Shown here piece by piece: positions 36,069 to 47,328 of a stretch of DNA of 64,000 bases. The stretch covers positions 1 through 64,000 of the forward strand of contig JBHGNT010000036.1 of NCBI GenBank assembly GCA_043228905.1, read 5' to 3'. The notes beneath the pieces were generated by a model. The model was not told where the DNA came from. It made no database searches and was given only the letters and a program-made list of their open reading frames with translations. How positions within the stretch are numbered: the first letter of the stretch is position 1; every line of letters begins with the position of its first letter. The stretch comes from Azolla caroliniana (Eukaryota > Polypodiophyta). A program made the translations under genes and the position numbers.

Positions 36069-36906
36069 TGCCACCTTCCCCATCCGGCCATGTTGGATCC
36101 AGACTTGTCCGAATCGGTGTGCTTTTTCCAGCAGCACTCGCTCTCTATGTGGCCCTTCCGACCACAGTACAAACATTCTGTTGTGGTCTTCTCTTGCCAG
36201 AATCCAGCACCACTTTGACTCCCCCTGCTTCCGGAGGGTTCAAAACTGTTGTCGTCACCATCATTGTGCCTTCGGTCTCTTGACGACCGCTTCCACCGCG
36301 TGTCGATCCGCCTCGTTCGCCACGACCCCAAGGCCTCTCCGCCTCCATGTACAACATCTTTCTATCAATGTGCGTGCTCGTCGACACACCCGTGTGGTTC
36401 TCCTATACTATGAGCATCGACTATAAGTCGAAAAACGAGGGTGTATTCTCCCTTGTATAGACGACCGTCCGGAATGCTCCGAACTTTGATGCTAGGCCCC
36501 TGAGAAAAATCTGCACCATCTCATCTTCGTTGACAGCCACGTTGATAGAGGCAAGTAAGTCGTAGATGTGTTTGATATGGGCCGTATAGTCAGCCACCGA
36601 CATGTGCTTGTGTTGGACATTGCTCAACTCCTGTTGGAGTTGCAGCTTCTGGGCCGTATAATCGGCTACCGACATGTCCTTGTGTTGGACATTGCTCAAC
36701 TCCTGTCGGAGTTGCAGCTTCCGAGCCGTGGTGCTTGCGGCGAAGACCTTCTTTAGGTTTCCCCAAGCTTCCTTCGGCGTCTTGGCGTCCCGAATATGGC
36801 TGAACAATTGATCACCAACAATGGATGCAAAGTAGTACATTACCTTGCTTGCCGCTTGTTCACTCGTCGGTTGCAAATGTTCTCAACCCTCGCGCTCTAA
36901 CTCCAT
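36069..36906 (-). pseudogene. G-3 gag relic (- strand half)
   Basis: Read leftward: PTSEQAASKVMYYFASIV, AKTPKEAWGNLKKVF, DMSVADYTA, then the zinc-knuckle region and SECCWKKHTDSDKS. A 72-bp in-frame duplication (36581-36652 and 36653-36724) repeats 24 residues around ELSNVQHK.MSVADYTA. Stops and frame changes follow toward 36290. Confidence 0.85.
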
Positions 36907-37321
36907 GTAAAAGAATACATGTGGAAGCTTTGACAAAACCGGTTACACTAGATAGCAACAGAGAGTAAAAACTTGTTTAATGGAAGCTTAGAATACACAT
37001 GAGAGACAAAGATAGCAAAAAGCATAAACTCAGTTCAAAATAATAATACTTTGTACATAGAATGTGCTAAGAGAGCACTTTTATACAAGTCCTTATACGA
37101 ACTGACAAGTACTTCAATGCTGATACAAGAGACTGACACTGACACCTAATAATACGCCTACGTACTAGGCTAGATTCGTAGGCCTCAAACGGTCTACCGA
37201 TTACAATCCGATATGGCTCCTGGTTCCGGATACCATTCGAACACCAATCCAGGTCTTCGGTCTTGATACTGATACGGTCTTGGCTTGTTAAGCCGATCCT
37301 GATCCAATTGAGCTTGTTCGC
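36907..37321 (-). repeat. G-3 5' LTR (- strand), slightly truncated
   Basis: TGTAAAAGAATACATG on the + strand is the reverse of the family G LTR end; the copy stops at gagcttgttcgc without the final tcaaca. Confidence 0.85.
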
Positions 37322-37855
37322 GTGGCCCATGTAGAGGGCGGAAGACGGTACGACAATACCGCAGGAGAGGGTGTGGAGCAAGATGCCCTCTCGACTTGTG
37401 GAGAAAGACCGACCGATGATGAGGTTGGATTTGGGGACATGACGATCGCGGGTTCAGAAAGAGACCGACGGTTACAGGCACCGCTGCCTGAAACTCCGGA
37501 CATTGGAGAAGCAAGCCCAGACGGGGCTTGCACGATCAAAGAGGAGATAGCTTCCACATACCCCACCGAGGAGTCGGTGGCAATGGACAAGTTGTCAGAG
37601 GGCGAACATATGAAATCGTTGTCCGAACCATTTCAGGAGACTTCGGCAGTTCGGCTGCTGTGGCAATGTAAGACTAGAGAAATAGAAGATGGTAGCGGGA
37701 ACACCAAGGAGAAGGATGACGACGAGTCGGAGGTTGCACGGAGAGATCCCTACACACCGTTTCCGAAGACTTCGGCAGTTCAGCCAATGTGGCAATGTGA
37801 GACTGGAGAGATGGAAGGTGGTGGCGAGGCTCGGGGACTCCACTATATATAAGAT
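37322..37855 (+). CDS. Open frame of unknown function with repeated TSAV..WQC motif
   Basis: 176 codons starting MAHVEGGRRYDN. A repeated unit appears twice: FQETSAVRLLWQCKTREIED and FPKTSAVQPMWQCETGEMEG, about 43 residues apart. The protein is acidic and hydrophilic with no recognised domain. A related motif (LETSVVRPAWQRKTKEEEG) appears at about 42850-42910 in another fragment. It may be part of a retroelement or a low-complexity tandem repeat that happens to stay open. The start is uncertain. Confidence 0.35.
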
Positions 37856-38700
37856 AGTTGTATCACGTGCGTTCATGACATCATTTATAAACCCCTTATA
37901 CGTATGGTTTTTACTATTTTAGTGACCCTTTTGTAGAAAAAAGATTAATAAAAATACCCCTTACTACCAATATATTTTTTGATAACCACCCATTTTAAAT
38001 ACCCTCACATATAAAATATACATGCACACATAGTTTCCAATCCTAGAAAGGATCAATGAATGCCTTTACAATTGATGACTCGCAAAATTATGAATGAACA
38101 TTAAACATCATATGCAATTCCTAGAAATGTTTCATCAAGTGCCACATAGATTGAAAACACAATGTGTAAAGTACAAAGTAATGCACACACAATTAGGAAA
38201 CATTACCCAAAACACTAGAGGTATAACATATATAAGCCGCATATAAGTTTTTTTTTTAGTTTATTGAGACATATGAAGAATATAGCGTGATAAAAAAAAA
38301 TGTAATTTACAATAAAACAATCTTGAACTTGATATATATATCTCAAAGAGCAGACGTGGAACAATCCAAAATGCATATCAATAATGAAATTACTAACAAA
38401 TTAACCTTATGTTTAATTTCATGGATAGACTCATATGAAGCTGTAACATTATTTTTTCTCTTCTTGTTTCCCATTCAAAATATTATTTTTTGTGTACACA
38501 AAGGAAAATGGTTCATAAAATATACCGTCCTCAATTATTTCGACTCGGATCTTTGCATATGTAAGAGTTCCTCTCACACTTATAATGCCCAAAGGTTTAT
38601 CTTCATCATCCCTCTCATGTTCAAACACTTCAATAACAGATTCTTTATCCATTATCTACAAATAGAATGACCCACCTATCACTTTTCATATAACCATACA
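37856..38700. other. AT-rich non-coding stretch
   Basis: Contains only short open frames; a weak 127-codon frame (38287-38670) has no known features. The left edge (tatcacgtgcgttcat) faintly mirrors the right edge of the microsatellite block (gaactcgtgtgccatc). Confidence 0.4.
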
Positions 38701-39329
38701 TCATATATATGTGTGTATGTGTGCATTGTGATTGTGGTATTCATGTGTGATTTGTGTGTATGTATGTTCCATACATCATATATGTTTGTATGTGGTATGC
38801 ATGTGTGTTGTTTGTTATGTTTGTGTGTGCGTATGTATGTATGTTCCATACGTCATATATGTTTGTATATGGTATGCATGTCTGTTGTGTTTTATGTTTG
38901 TGTGTGTGTATGTATGTTCCATACATCGTATATGTTTGTTCTGTTTTATGTTTGCATGTGTGTGTGTGTGTGTGTGTGTGTAGGTATTGTATTGTATTGC
39001 ATTTATTGTATGTATAGCATGTGTGATGTGTGTTATGTTTGTGTGTGTGTGTACATATTGTATTGTATGTATGTGTTATGTGTGAATGTGTATGTATGTC
39101 AGTGTATATAGGTATGTGCGTATGTATGTACATATTGTATTGTATTGTATTAATTTCGTTTATTGTATATATTGTATGTATGATTGTATACGTGTGTGTG
39201 TGTGTGTGTGTGTGTGTGTTTATGTATGTATGTATGTACGTGAGTGTGTGTAGTTCTAAGAATTTATGTGTTGGTTTATGTATGATGTTTGTACTTATGT
39301 GTACTTGTAAAATATTTGTAGAGTACTTG

Positions 39330-39510
39330 TGGCAGCCCCGACAGAGAATCATGGAGAGCTAAAGCGGCATGACAAGACGAGTGGCGGCGGCAACAAAACG
39401 AGAACAGAGGCGGCAAAACGAGGACAGAAGCAACAAGGGGAGAAGAGGCGACAACAACAATGAGGAGAGACGAGGAGGTAGAGCAAAGGAGGAGGCGGCA
39501 AAAATCTAAA
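39330..39510. other. Purine-rich island inside the microsatellite block
   Basis: gtggcagccccgacagag followed by repeated ggcggcaacaaaacgag-type phrases. Different in base composition from the DNA around it; origin unknown. Confidence 0.5.
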
Positions 39511-39778
39511 TTTAAAAAAAACATGAATGTTTGAATATTATGTTTAGTATGTATGTATGTATGTATGTATGTATGTATGTATGTATGTATGTATGTATGT
39601 ATGTATGTGCACGTAATGTATGATTGCATGAATATATGAATGTACATATGTGTATATATGTAATATGTAATGTATGTATATTTGTATGTGTATGTGTATG
39701 CATAATACATATATGTATGTTTGAATGTTTGTTGTAATATGTATGTATGTGTATGTATAATATATATTGTTTGTAAGC

Positions 39779-40130
39779 ATGAGACTACATTTAGTAGCGA
39801 TGCATTCCCTTTTATATCTCTGTCTTTCTCTTGTAGTTCATATGTCCGGGACTACACATGGTAGCCGGGATTTTGTATTTCATTTTTATTCATGTTGTAT
39901 CTCCAACCCTACACTCTATCGCATAGCACGGTGTTATATTTGTCACAAGCTTATGTACTCACCCCTTATAAAAATCTTTATATTCTAAGCCATGCCCCTC
40001 CCCAACTTTCTCCTATTTTCAACCTTACCCCTCCCCTACTTTCTCCTATTTCTAGCCGTACCCCTTACCCATTTTTTCCTATTCTCATTCAAACCCCTCT
40101 CCCACATTATTTTTATTTTTTCTTTAGAAT
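39779..40130. repeat. Pyrimidine-rich repeat with CTAC..GTAG hairpins, copy 1
   Basis: Begins with gagactacatttagtagc (39781), has a second hairpin phrase actacacatggtag (39851), then pyrimidine-rich DNA of the type acccctccccaactttctcc. The same order occurs at 61605-62520. Confidence 0.65.
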
Positions 40131-40974
40131 GTTTTCAGTTTTATAACTTATCGCTTTTATAGTTTAACTTAAACATTCATACCCCTCATATATATGTACA
40201 TTAATTTTACATACACATACATACATATTACAAACAAACATCCACACACATATATGCATACACATAAATACATTACATATTACATATATACACATATGTA
40301 CATTCATTCATGTTTTTTTATTTTAAGAAGATATCCTATAATCTATGTGATTGGGGGGGTGGGGACAACCATTCATTCATGTTTATTCATGCAAGCATAC
40401 ATATTTTATGCATACATTACATATATTGATTCATTCATTCATACATGCACATACATACATACTAAACATAACATTCAAACATTCATGTACAAATGTACAT
40501 ATGTGTATGCATATGTCATGTATGTAATGTATGAGTATGTATGTCCATGTACGAATGTACATTTGTGTATGCATATATGTGATGTATGTATGTATGTGTA
40601 TGCATATATGCATATGTAAATGTACATGATTCAATGTATATGGATGTGTGATTGTAATATGTACATAATATCTATGTATATATCTAATGTATATATGTGT
40701 ATGTATATGTAGCAATGTATAAATGAATATATGTATGTCCATGTACGAATGTACATATGTGTATGCATATATCCACATGTAATTTATTTGTGTATGTATG
40801 TGTATTCATATATCCATATGACAATGTACATGATTCAATGTGTATGGATGTGTGATTATAATATGTGCATAATATTTATGTATATATCTAATGTATGTTA
40901 TGTAGCAATGTATAAATGAATATAGGTATGTCTATGTACAAATGTACATATGTGTGTGCATATGTAATGTATGT

Positions 40975-41040
<66 letters not shown>

Positions 41041-41043
41041 GTA

Positions 41044-41077
<34 letters not shown>

Positions 41078-42573
41078 TGTGTGTAGTTGTATGCATATAT
41101 CCATATGTCAATGTACATGACTCAATGTATATGAATGTGTGATTGTAATATATGCATATGCAATGTATGTATGTACATGAATGAATGTACATATGTGTAT
41201 TATGTATATATGTAATATGTAATGTATGTATGTTTGTATGTGTATAGTGTATGGCATATGCATATATGCATACATGAGTGTGTGGATGTTTGTTCGTAAT
41301 ATTTATGTATATATGTATGTATTGTAGTTTGTGATGATATGTATGTACATATGTAACGTACGTATGTATATGTATGTAACGTATTTATGTGTATGCATGT
41401 ATGTAATGTATGTATATATGTGTATGGATGTATGCTTGTAAAACTTATAACATTGTAGGCATATGTATGTATATATATGGTGATATGTGGAATATGTATG
41501 TATGTATGTGTATGCATATATGTATCTGTCAATATACATGATTCAATGAGTCTGAATGTGTTTGTAATATGTGCATAATATGTATGTATATATCCAATGT
41601 ATGTATGTGTATGTATATGTATGTGTGTATGTGGTCATATGTATGTAAATGTATGAATGTATGTATACGTATATATGTAAATTGTAATGTATTTATGTAT
41701 GTATATTTTTGGGATATTTTCATGTTTAGTATGTATATGGTTCGTATATGGATGTATGTTGTAATATGTACGTAATATGCATGTATATATTCAATGTATG
41801 TGTAAAGTATACATATACCTAATGTGTGTGTGTATGTAAGCATTGTGGTTTGTATGGTCTAGTATAATCTATATATACAGTGATATGTATTTACATATGT
41901 AATATATCTATATATGTGTATATGTAATTTATGTATGTGTAAATTTGTATATTGTGTAATAGGTATGGATTATATGCTATGTAATATCTAATTTATTTAT
42001 GTGTGTGTGCACGTGTATATATATGCAATATATGTATCTTGTTTGTAAGTATGAAGATTTGTATACATATAATATGTAGCCTTAGGTATTAATATGTATG
42101 TGTATATGTATATATATATAATATGTAATTTATTTTTCTGTGTTTTGTATGTATATATGCATTTGTGTATGTATGTATGTCATATGTAATTTTATTGTAT
42201 GTATTATGTTACATGTATATATGTATGTCAATATATATGGTTGAAACTTGATTCTAATATGTATGTAGTACGTAATGCATGTATGTATGTGTATGTACAT
42301 ATTTACATATGGTAATATATATTTGTACATATATTTATGTTTAGTCAGTATGCATGTATAAATGGGTGTAATGTATGTATATACATATTCATGGATGTAA
42401 TGTTTGAATGTAGGTATATGTATGTATGTATGTATGTATGCTACTCCAAATTTGAGTATTGTTTGTATACTAGTATATTCTTTACTATCTCATTGAAATA
42501 TCTAATATTTCATGGGCTTATGTAAAAAAAATTTCCAGCATAATTGATAATACCCTTACGTAAATATATTTTC

Positions 42574-42770
42574 AAATCTTTATTAATACCCTTATATATA
42601 TATATATATATATATTCTGTATCTCACTTATTAAATTAAACCCCTTTTGATGAACTCACGTGCTATCATATAAGTTTTCAAATCTTTATTAATACCCTTA
42701 TATATATATTCTGTATCTCACTGATTAAATTAAACCCCTTTTGATGAACTCGTGTGCCATCATACAAGTT
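42574..42770. repeat. Tandem duplication of about 100 bp
   Basis: Two copies of a segment running from caaatctttattaataccctta through ctgtatctcac and aaaccccttttgatgaac to a tatcata.aagtttt end; they differ mainly in the length of a tatata run. Confidence 0.85.
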
Positions 42771-43952
42771 TTGATAGTGAAGCCTCAATTCGAGAGAAGT
42801 ACAAAAGGAGGCGGGAAATCGAAGGGCGATCCTAGGTGTCTCTCCACACGGATTCTGGAGACTTCGGTGGTTCGGCCTGCGTGGCAACGTAAGACCAAAG
42901 AGGAGGAAGGTGACGGAGGGAGATCAGGAAGACACGAACCGGGGTGAAGAGGAAGTACGACTTGATCGGTCGGGGACGAGTCCAGACAAGAGCCGGGAAT
43001 GCCGAGTTTTGGATAACCGCGGACAGGAGTCGAACCGGATCGGGGGTTGGAGAAGTGAAAACCGGTGAGCGCAGAGAAGGGACTAAGTGAGCTCAGTGGC
43101 CGTGAAAAGAACATTCGTGAGGGATCCTCCACACCTAACCCAGATACTTCGCCAATTGCGGATCAACGTAAGACCGAGGAGACAGAAGGTGGCAACGAGG
43201 GGACGAAGGTTGTAGCAAACAAAGGCGCCGAAGAAGTCAAGTGGAGTGTCACGGAGAACGACGGAGGCCATGCGGGCCAATCAGACAACAAAGGTGTTCC
43301 TTGGATTTGGAGTGACGATATCAGACACTACGCCGAACTGAAGAGCGTCGACACGGATGTCGGGGTAGTAGTGTACCCTATTGAAAGGGGACACATAGAA
43401 GAAGTGCAAAGCGAGGGACGTGCATTGTGGCCACGTAGGAGCCAAGTGACGAGCATGGAGGAGAACGATAATGAGCAGCCAGAAGGAGTTTGGCGTGTGG
43501 CGGTGATGGATCGAGGAAGCGCTCGGATCGAAATGGGCACAGCGAAGGTGTGATATCCCACAAGCGGTTAGGAGGAACAAGGACCCTTGCTGCACACGAA
43601 GAACAAAGGAAGTCGGATCAGGTCGAGACCGACGTTCGGGATATTTGCTCCAACCGAAGGAAGGGACGAATCCAGAAATCGGATCTGGTGGTTCGGGTGG
43701 AGAGGCCGGACGAGCGTGAAGTGGATCCTCAAGGACAACTGTGGAGACGAACTCTCGGACGGGGACGAGGTCGATCCGAAAATCGACAATTCGAGACCGG
43801 CAGAGGTGGGCACAACAGTCGGAGACCGGAATGGTGGAGAACCCGGTTGATCATTGTCGCTAGAATTCTCTCACCTTCTTTCCCTTTCTAGGCACATTAC
43901 GGTTGATGTGCGGTTTGGTGGGGGTGGATGTCATGAAGATTTGGTGGGGGTG
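42771..43952 (+). other. Unrecognised open-frame fragments, right of the microsatellite block
   Basis: Contains a TSVVRPAWQRKT motif (about 42858) and NPDTSPIADQRKT (about 43140), related to the repeats at 37322-37855, so the two parts may come from one element split by the microsatellite block. An open frame at 43065-43553 (162 codons; acidic, with phrase GVPWIWSDDIRHYAELK) and another at 43490-43891 have no recognised domain. No start, intron or partner gene is evident. Confidence 0.35.
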
Positions 43953-44030
43953 GATGTCTAGGCACCCCACCACCGTTCTAGTCGACTCCGAACAGATTCC
44001 CCCGAAACCGACACATAATGGCATCAACAT
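43953..44030. repeat. Remnant of the far end of spacer X (unit 1)
   Basis: caccccaccaccgttctagt to gcatcaacatccg matches 57203-57272 of unit 2. This shows that everything between 14900 and about 43950 was inserted into, or replaced part of, the unit 1 copy of X; about 450 bp of X is missing here. Confidence 0.75.
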
Positions 44031-44183
44031 CCGATGTCGTGAAGATTTCCGACTATGGTGAGAAAACCGAATGAAATGGGCAAAGTTGTCGATGTGCAAC
44101 ATGTGCACATGTACATTAGGAAATTGTATATAAAATAATAGGGGATATTTATCCCACATTGTAATGTCCTTCCCTCCTTGGAC

Positions 44184-44190
44184 TATAAAA
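44184..44190 (+). promoter_or_regulatory. TATA box, LTR copy 1
   Basis: Tataaaa in the phrase ccttggactataaaac, conserved at the same offset in copy 2 (44982-44988). An RNA start about 30 bp downstream, near gttgcccattttgagttag, is likely. Confidence 0.6.
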
Positions 44191-44981
44191 CGAGGGAGGG
44201 ATCTCATGTGAAGGGGTTGCCCATTTTGAGTTAGGAGGGTATACCACTTAGATCTAGGGTTAGGTAGCTTCTTCTTCTTATTAGGTAGCTTCTTCTTCTT
44301 ATTATTTTCTTTTAGGGTTTCACTTAGGTCTTCTTCTTCGTCATCGTGTGGGTGGAGTCTTTGTGTCTGTTAAGGGTTTAGTCCGGTTGTCAACTCATAT
44401 GTCCTAGGGGGTTTTGCTTCCGCTCTATCTCCTATGGAAGACCCCGCTAGGCGCGATGAGCCCAAGAACTACCCGATTGATCTCTTGGCAACAGACCGCT
44501 GTTGTAACCTAATCTACCATAGACCAGCTCGAAGCCGGAGTTGTATCTTGCTTTAGCATATATATATGAGTGAAGTTTTGTGCATCTTTGTCTGTGTTGG
44601 TGTCTTTGGCATTCTTTCTTTCTAGTTTCTGTACATAGGAAGCGTGTGTCTAGTCGGTGTTGCATGCATCTCCTTTTCCCTATCTAATTCGTTGCTTTTG
44701 CTCCGTATCCGGAAACGCTCTGATCGATGTTTTGGCCGGTCACCAGGAAAGGTGAGCTCAACCTTCTATGCTCTGTCTCTCTCATGTCCAAGACCCCGGT
44801 GGTCCCGCCTCGGATCTAACACGTACCCGTGGATGTCGTGAAGATTTCTGGCTACGGTGAGAAAACCGGATGAAATGGGCAAAGTCGTTGATGTGCAACA
44901 TGTGCACATATACATTAGGAAATGTATATAAAATAATAGGGGATATTTATCCCACATTGTAACGTCCTTCCCTCCTTGGAC

Positions 44982-44988
44982 TATAAAA
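44982..44988 (+). promoter_or_regulatory. TATA box, LTR copy 2
   Basis: Same sequence and spacing as in copy 1; the flanking 100 bases are conserved while the downstream half of the LTR is not, which suggests the promoter part is constrained or recently copied. Confidence 0.6.
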
Positions 44989-46632
44989 CAAGGGGGGGGT
45001 CTCTTGTGAAGTGGTTGCCCATTTTGAGTTAGGAGGGTATATCACTCAGATCTAGGGTTTGATAACTTCTTCTTCTTCTTTCTCGTTGGAGTAGAGGTTT
45101 AGGGTTTCTCTTGGTTCTTATCTCTCTTCTTGGTTATGGTTTAATCTGGTTTAGAGCATGTATGCTCTAAGGGTTTCCGTTCGTAGCTCTGTCTCTTGTG
45201 CAAGACCCCACTCGTGTAGGTGAGCCCGAGTGCTCCCCGATATGCGGCTTGGCGGCATACATCTGTTGTGGTTTGGTAAGAAGGCCCGTCTTCAACGCAA
45301 GGCTTCCACTCGCGTAGACGAGCCCGAGTGCTCCCCGACTGGTGCTTGCTTGTAGAAGGCTGTTGTATCTGTTCGGTATTGGACCGTCTCGAAATCGGCG
45401 TTGTAATTGTTCTTGTAATATACATCTATGTATCTGTGTCAACGTCAATGTCTTTAGTGTCTCTTTTCCCACGGGTGCGCGTGTTAGGTGTGTGTGCGTG
45501 TTGAGTCTCCCTGCGTCGTGGCATGTCTTCTCTTATCAGTTTGGAGACTCATCGACTTGTATATACCTGGTCCCCGTCAAGCCGTGTGATTTTTGCTTCT
45601 CGCTCTTCTGTACATAAGGGCGTGTGAAGAGCCAATGTGCGTGCGTGTGTTCTCCTTGCCCTCGATACGAATCTGTCCGGTTTGGTTGCTTCTGGCTCGC
45701 ATCACGAATCGTTCCGGTTAGTGCCATAACCGGTGTATCCGACTTCGAAGAAATCGGCCTTCCAGTAACCGTCTCTACCCGGACTGTGACCCCTGTGGTA
45801 CCGCCCACACCTGCTCATCTGAGATGAGTCTATTTCTCCCTTTTGATTTATCTCAGCAATATGTAGGGAGTAGAAGAGGAGTTGCATCTTTATTAAGACA
45901 AATACATAAATTTACCAAAACAATCTTTTGTTCACCTTGCTTTTCATGAATCCTTGACCACTTGCTTTTAAGCTTCTATTACTTAATAAAACCAACACAC
46001 CAACGTTGGCTATGAGAAGCTCTTTAAAATGTACTAATATTCCAGAGTCTGATGACTTGTAAACTGATAGCAAACATTAGGGTTTGTGAGCCAAATGTTG
46101 GAAAGACATATATTTAAGCAATTTACATGCAGATATGTAGAAAGTGGAAAATTCTTTGGTGGAAATTTTGTTCTCAAGAAATGATGATTAATTTATGATT
46201 TGCTCAAGAATTTTGAGTTTCTTGAGTAATAATCAAGGGTTTGGTTTGTATGCATCTACAAGAAAATAAATTTGGTATGTGGGCATAGAATAAATTTGCC
46301 GATCTAACAATTGCTTCCATTAATTGGCGTCCACATGGTTGGTGAATGAGACAATTGCTTTAATACATCTATATGATCAATCACATCTGGTTTTGATAGT
46401 TATTTCAATTATAAGAAAATAAATTTGGCTATCTAACAATTGGTTCAATTAATTGGCAGAGAACAATCATTCATTTCTCTCTCTCTGCACAATCATTCGA
46501 TTCTCCCGAAGTTACCCTCTCTCTCTCTGCTTGCTTGAATTGGTAGGCTGTACATTGTGACTTAGGTCTGATTATTGATGGCTTCCCTCCATCGCCATGG
46601 CCATCTTCCTGGCTCTGTTGTGTGTTTATGTG

Positions 46633-46847
46633 TGATAGTAAGAAAAGGCCAAATCTGTAATTTCTTACTATTTACGCATAGATATATAAACTAATAGAAA
46701 TGAGGGTTTCGTTTTCCCCGAAAAAGTTTTGTCTTTCTCTTTCTGTTTTCTTTCTGTGTGTTGTTTTTCCTCTGTGTGTGTGTTCGAAATTTTTTGTGCA
46801 GGCCAGAAAACAGCAGCTCGTCCGCCTCCATTACTCCAGATTCAACA
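46633..46847 (+). repeat. Copia-3 5' LTR
   Basis: 215 bp with a TATA box tatataaa at 46683-46690, followed by a pyrimidine-rich leader. Confidence 0.95.
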
Positions 46848-46860
46848 GTGGTATCAGAGC

Positions 46861-47328
46861 ATGGACTTTGTGAGACTGTGTGTAGCAACAAGCATCTACA
46901 TTTCTGCGTTTTCCCCCTCTGCGCATGCTATTTTTCAGGACCTCGACAGAGGTAATATCTACTACACGTTTCCGTCTTGAACAGTTTTTTTTTGTGTGCC
47001 TATTTTTTGGGGAAAAATAGACCTTGGTGGAAGGTAGAAACAGAGAAGACTTGTTGTTTCAGAAGTGAGGATTTACACGCAAAAGAACCTGTGTTTGGTT
47101 TCTTTTTTTTTTTCCTTTTGATGCTTGCTCACTTGATGTGAGTTTGTGACGTTGAAGTTACGTCTTGGTTACAAACATTTTACCTTGGCTGATATAAGAA
47201 AGAGGTGTTGTCCTCAATCGAACACATATACCTACCCTAGAACACGGCTTGAGACTAGGTAGGGAGTAGTGTCTCAACTATTGTTAGTTGTTTATATTTG
47301 GGATTGACCAAGTTTACCTAGCTTCCGA
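46861..47328 (+). other. Copia-3 leader between PBS and gag
   Basis: Untranslated leader of about 470 bp with a poly-T run near 47104; no open frame of interest. The first gag ATG with coding context is at 47329. Confidence 0.7.

Larger units (their letters stand above)
34829..37321. mobile_element. G-3: rearranged family G copy with two opposite halves
   Basis: The first half (34829-36068, + strand) runs from gag zinc-knuckle region to integrase. The second half (36069-36906, - strand) is gag, followed by the PBS complement (36890-36906, mutated in the middle) and the 5' LTR complement (36907-37321). Both halves share a 204-bp gag segment in opposite orientation. Two insertions or an internal inversion could produce this. 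The LTR lacks its last few bases at 37321. Confidence 0.8.
38701..42470. repeat. About 3.8 kb of degenerate TATG/TG microsatellite
   Basis: Runs of (tatg)n, (tgtg)n and mixed tgtatgta fill most of the region, with perfect stretches at 39547-39606 (tatg) and 40975-41075 (tg/tatg mixed). The long open frames on both strands encode only Tyr/Val/Cys or His/Thr/Ile runs and are not genes. Non-microsatellite islands occur at 39330-39510 and 39779-40190. Confidence 0.9.
44035..45820 (+). mobile_element. Two direct LTR-like copies without an internal region
   Basis: Copy 1 starts TGTCGTGAAGATTT at 44035 and copy 2 at 44834. The first 250 bp are nearly identical, including tatttatcccacattgtaa and a TATA box, but the rest has diverged strongly in length and sequence. 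Only about a dozen bases separate the copies. The flanks (catccg left, ctcatctgagatgag right) meet in the uninterrupted unit 2/3 junction at 57266-57285, so the whole pair was inserted there. Confidence 0.65.

Noticed and set aside
38713-39352. Long open frames on both strands in the microsatellite block (up to 203 codons)
   Set aside because: They encode only Tyr/Val/Cys or His/Thr/Ile runs because a 4-bp repeat without stops stays open; no gene features.
37856-42770. Weakly matching inverted ends around the microsatellite block as a DNA transposon
   Set aside because: The match is short and gapped, and no clean target duplication could be found.
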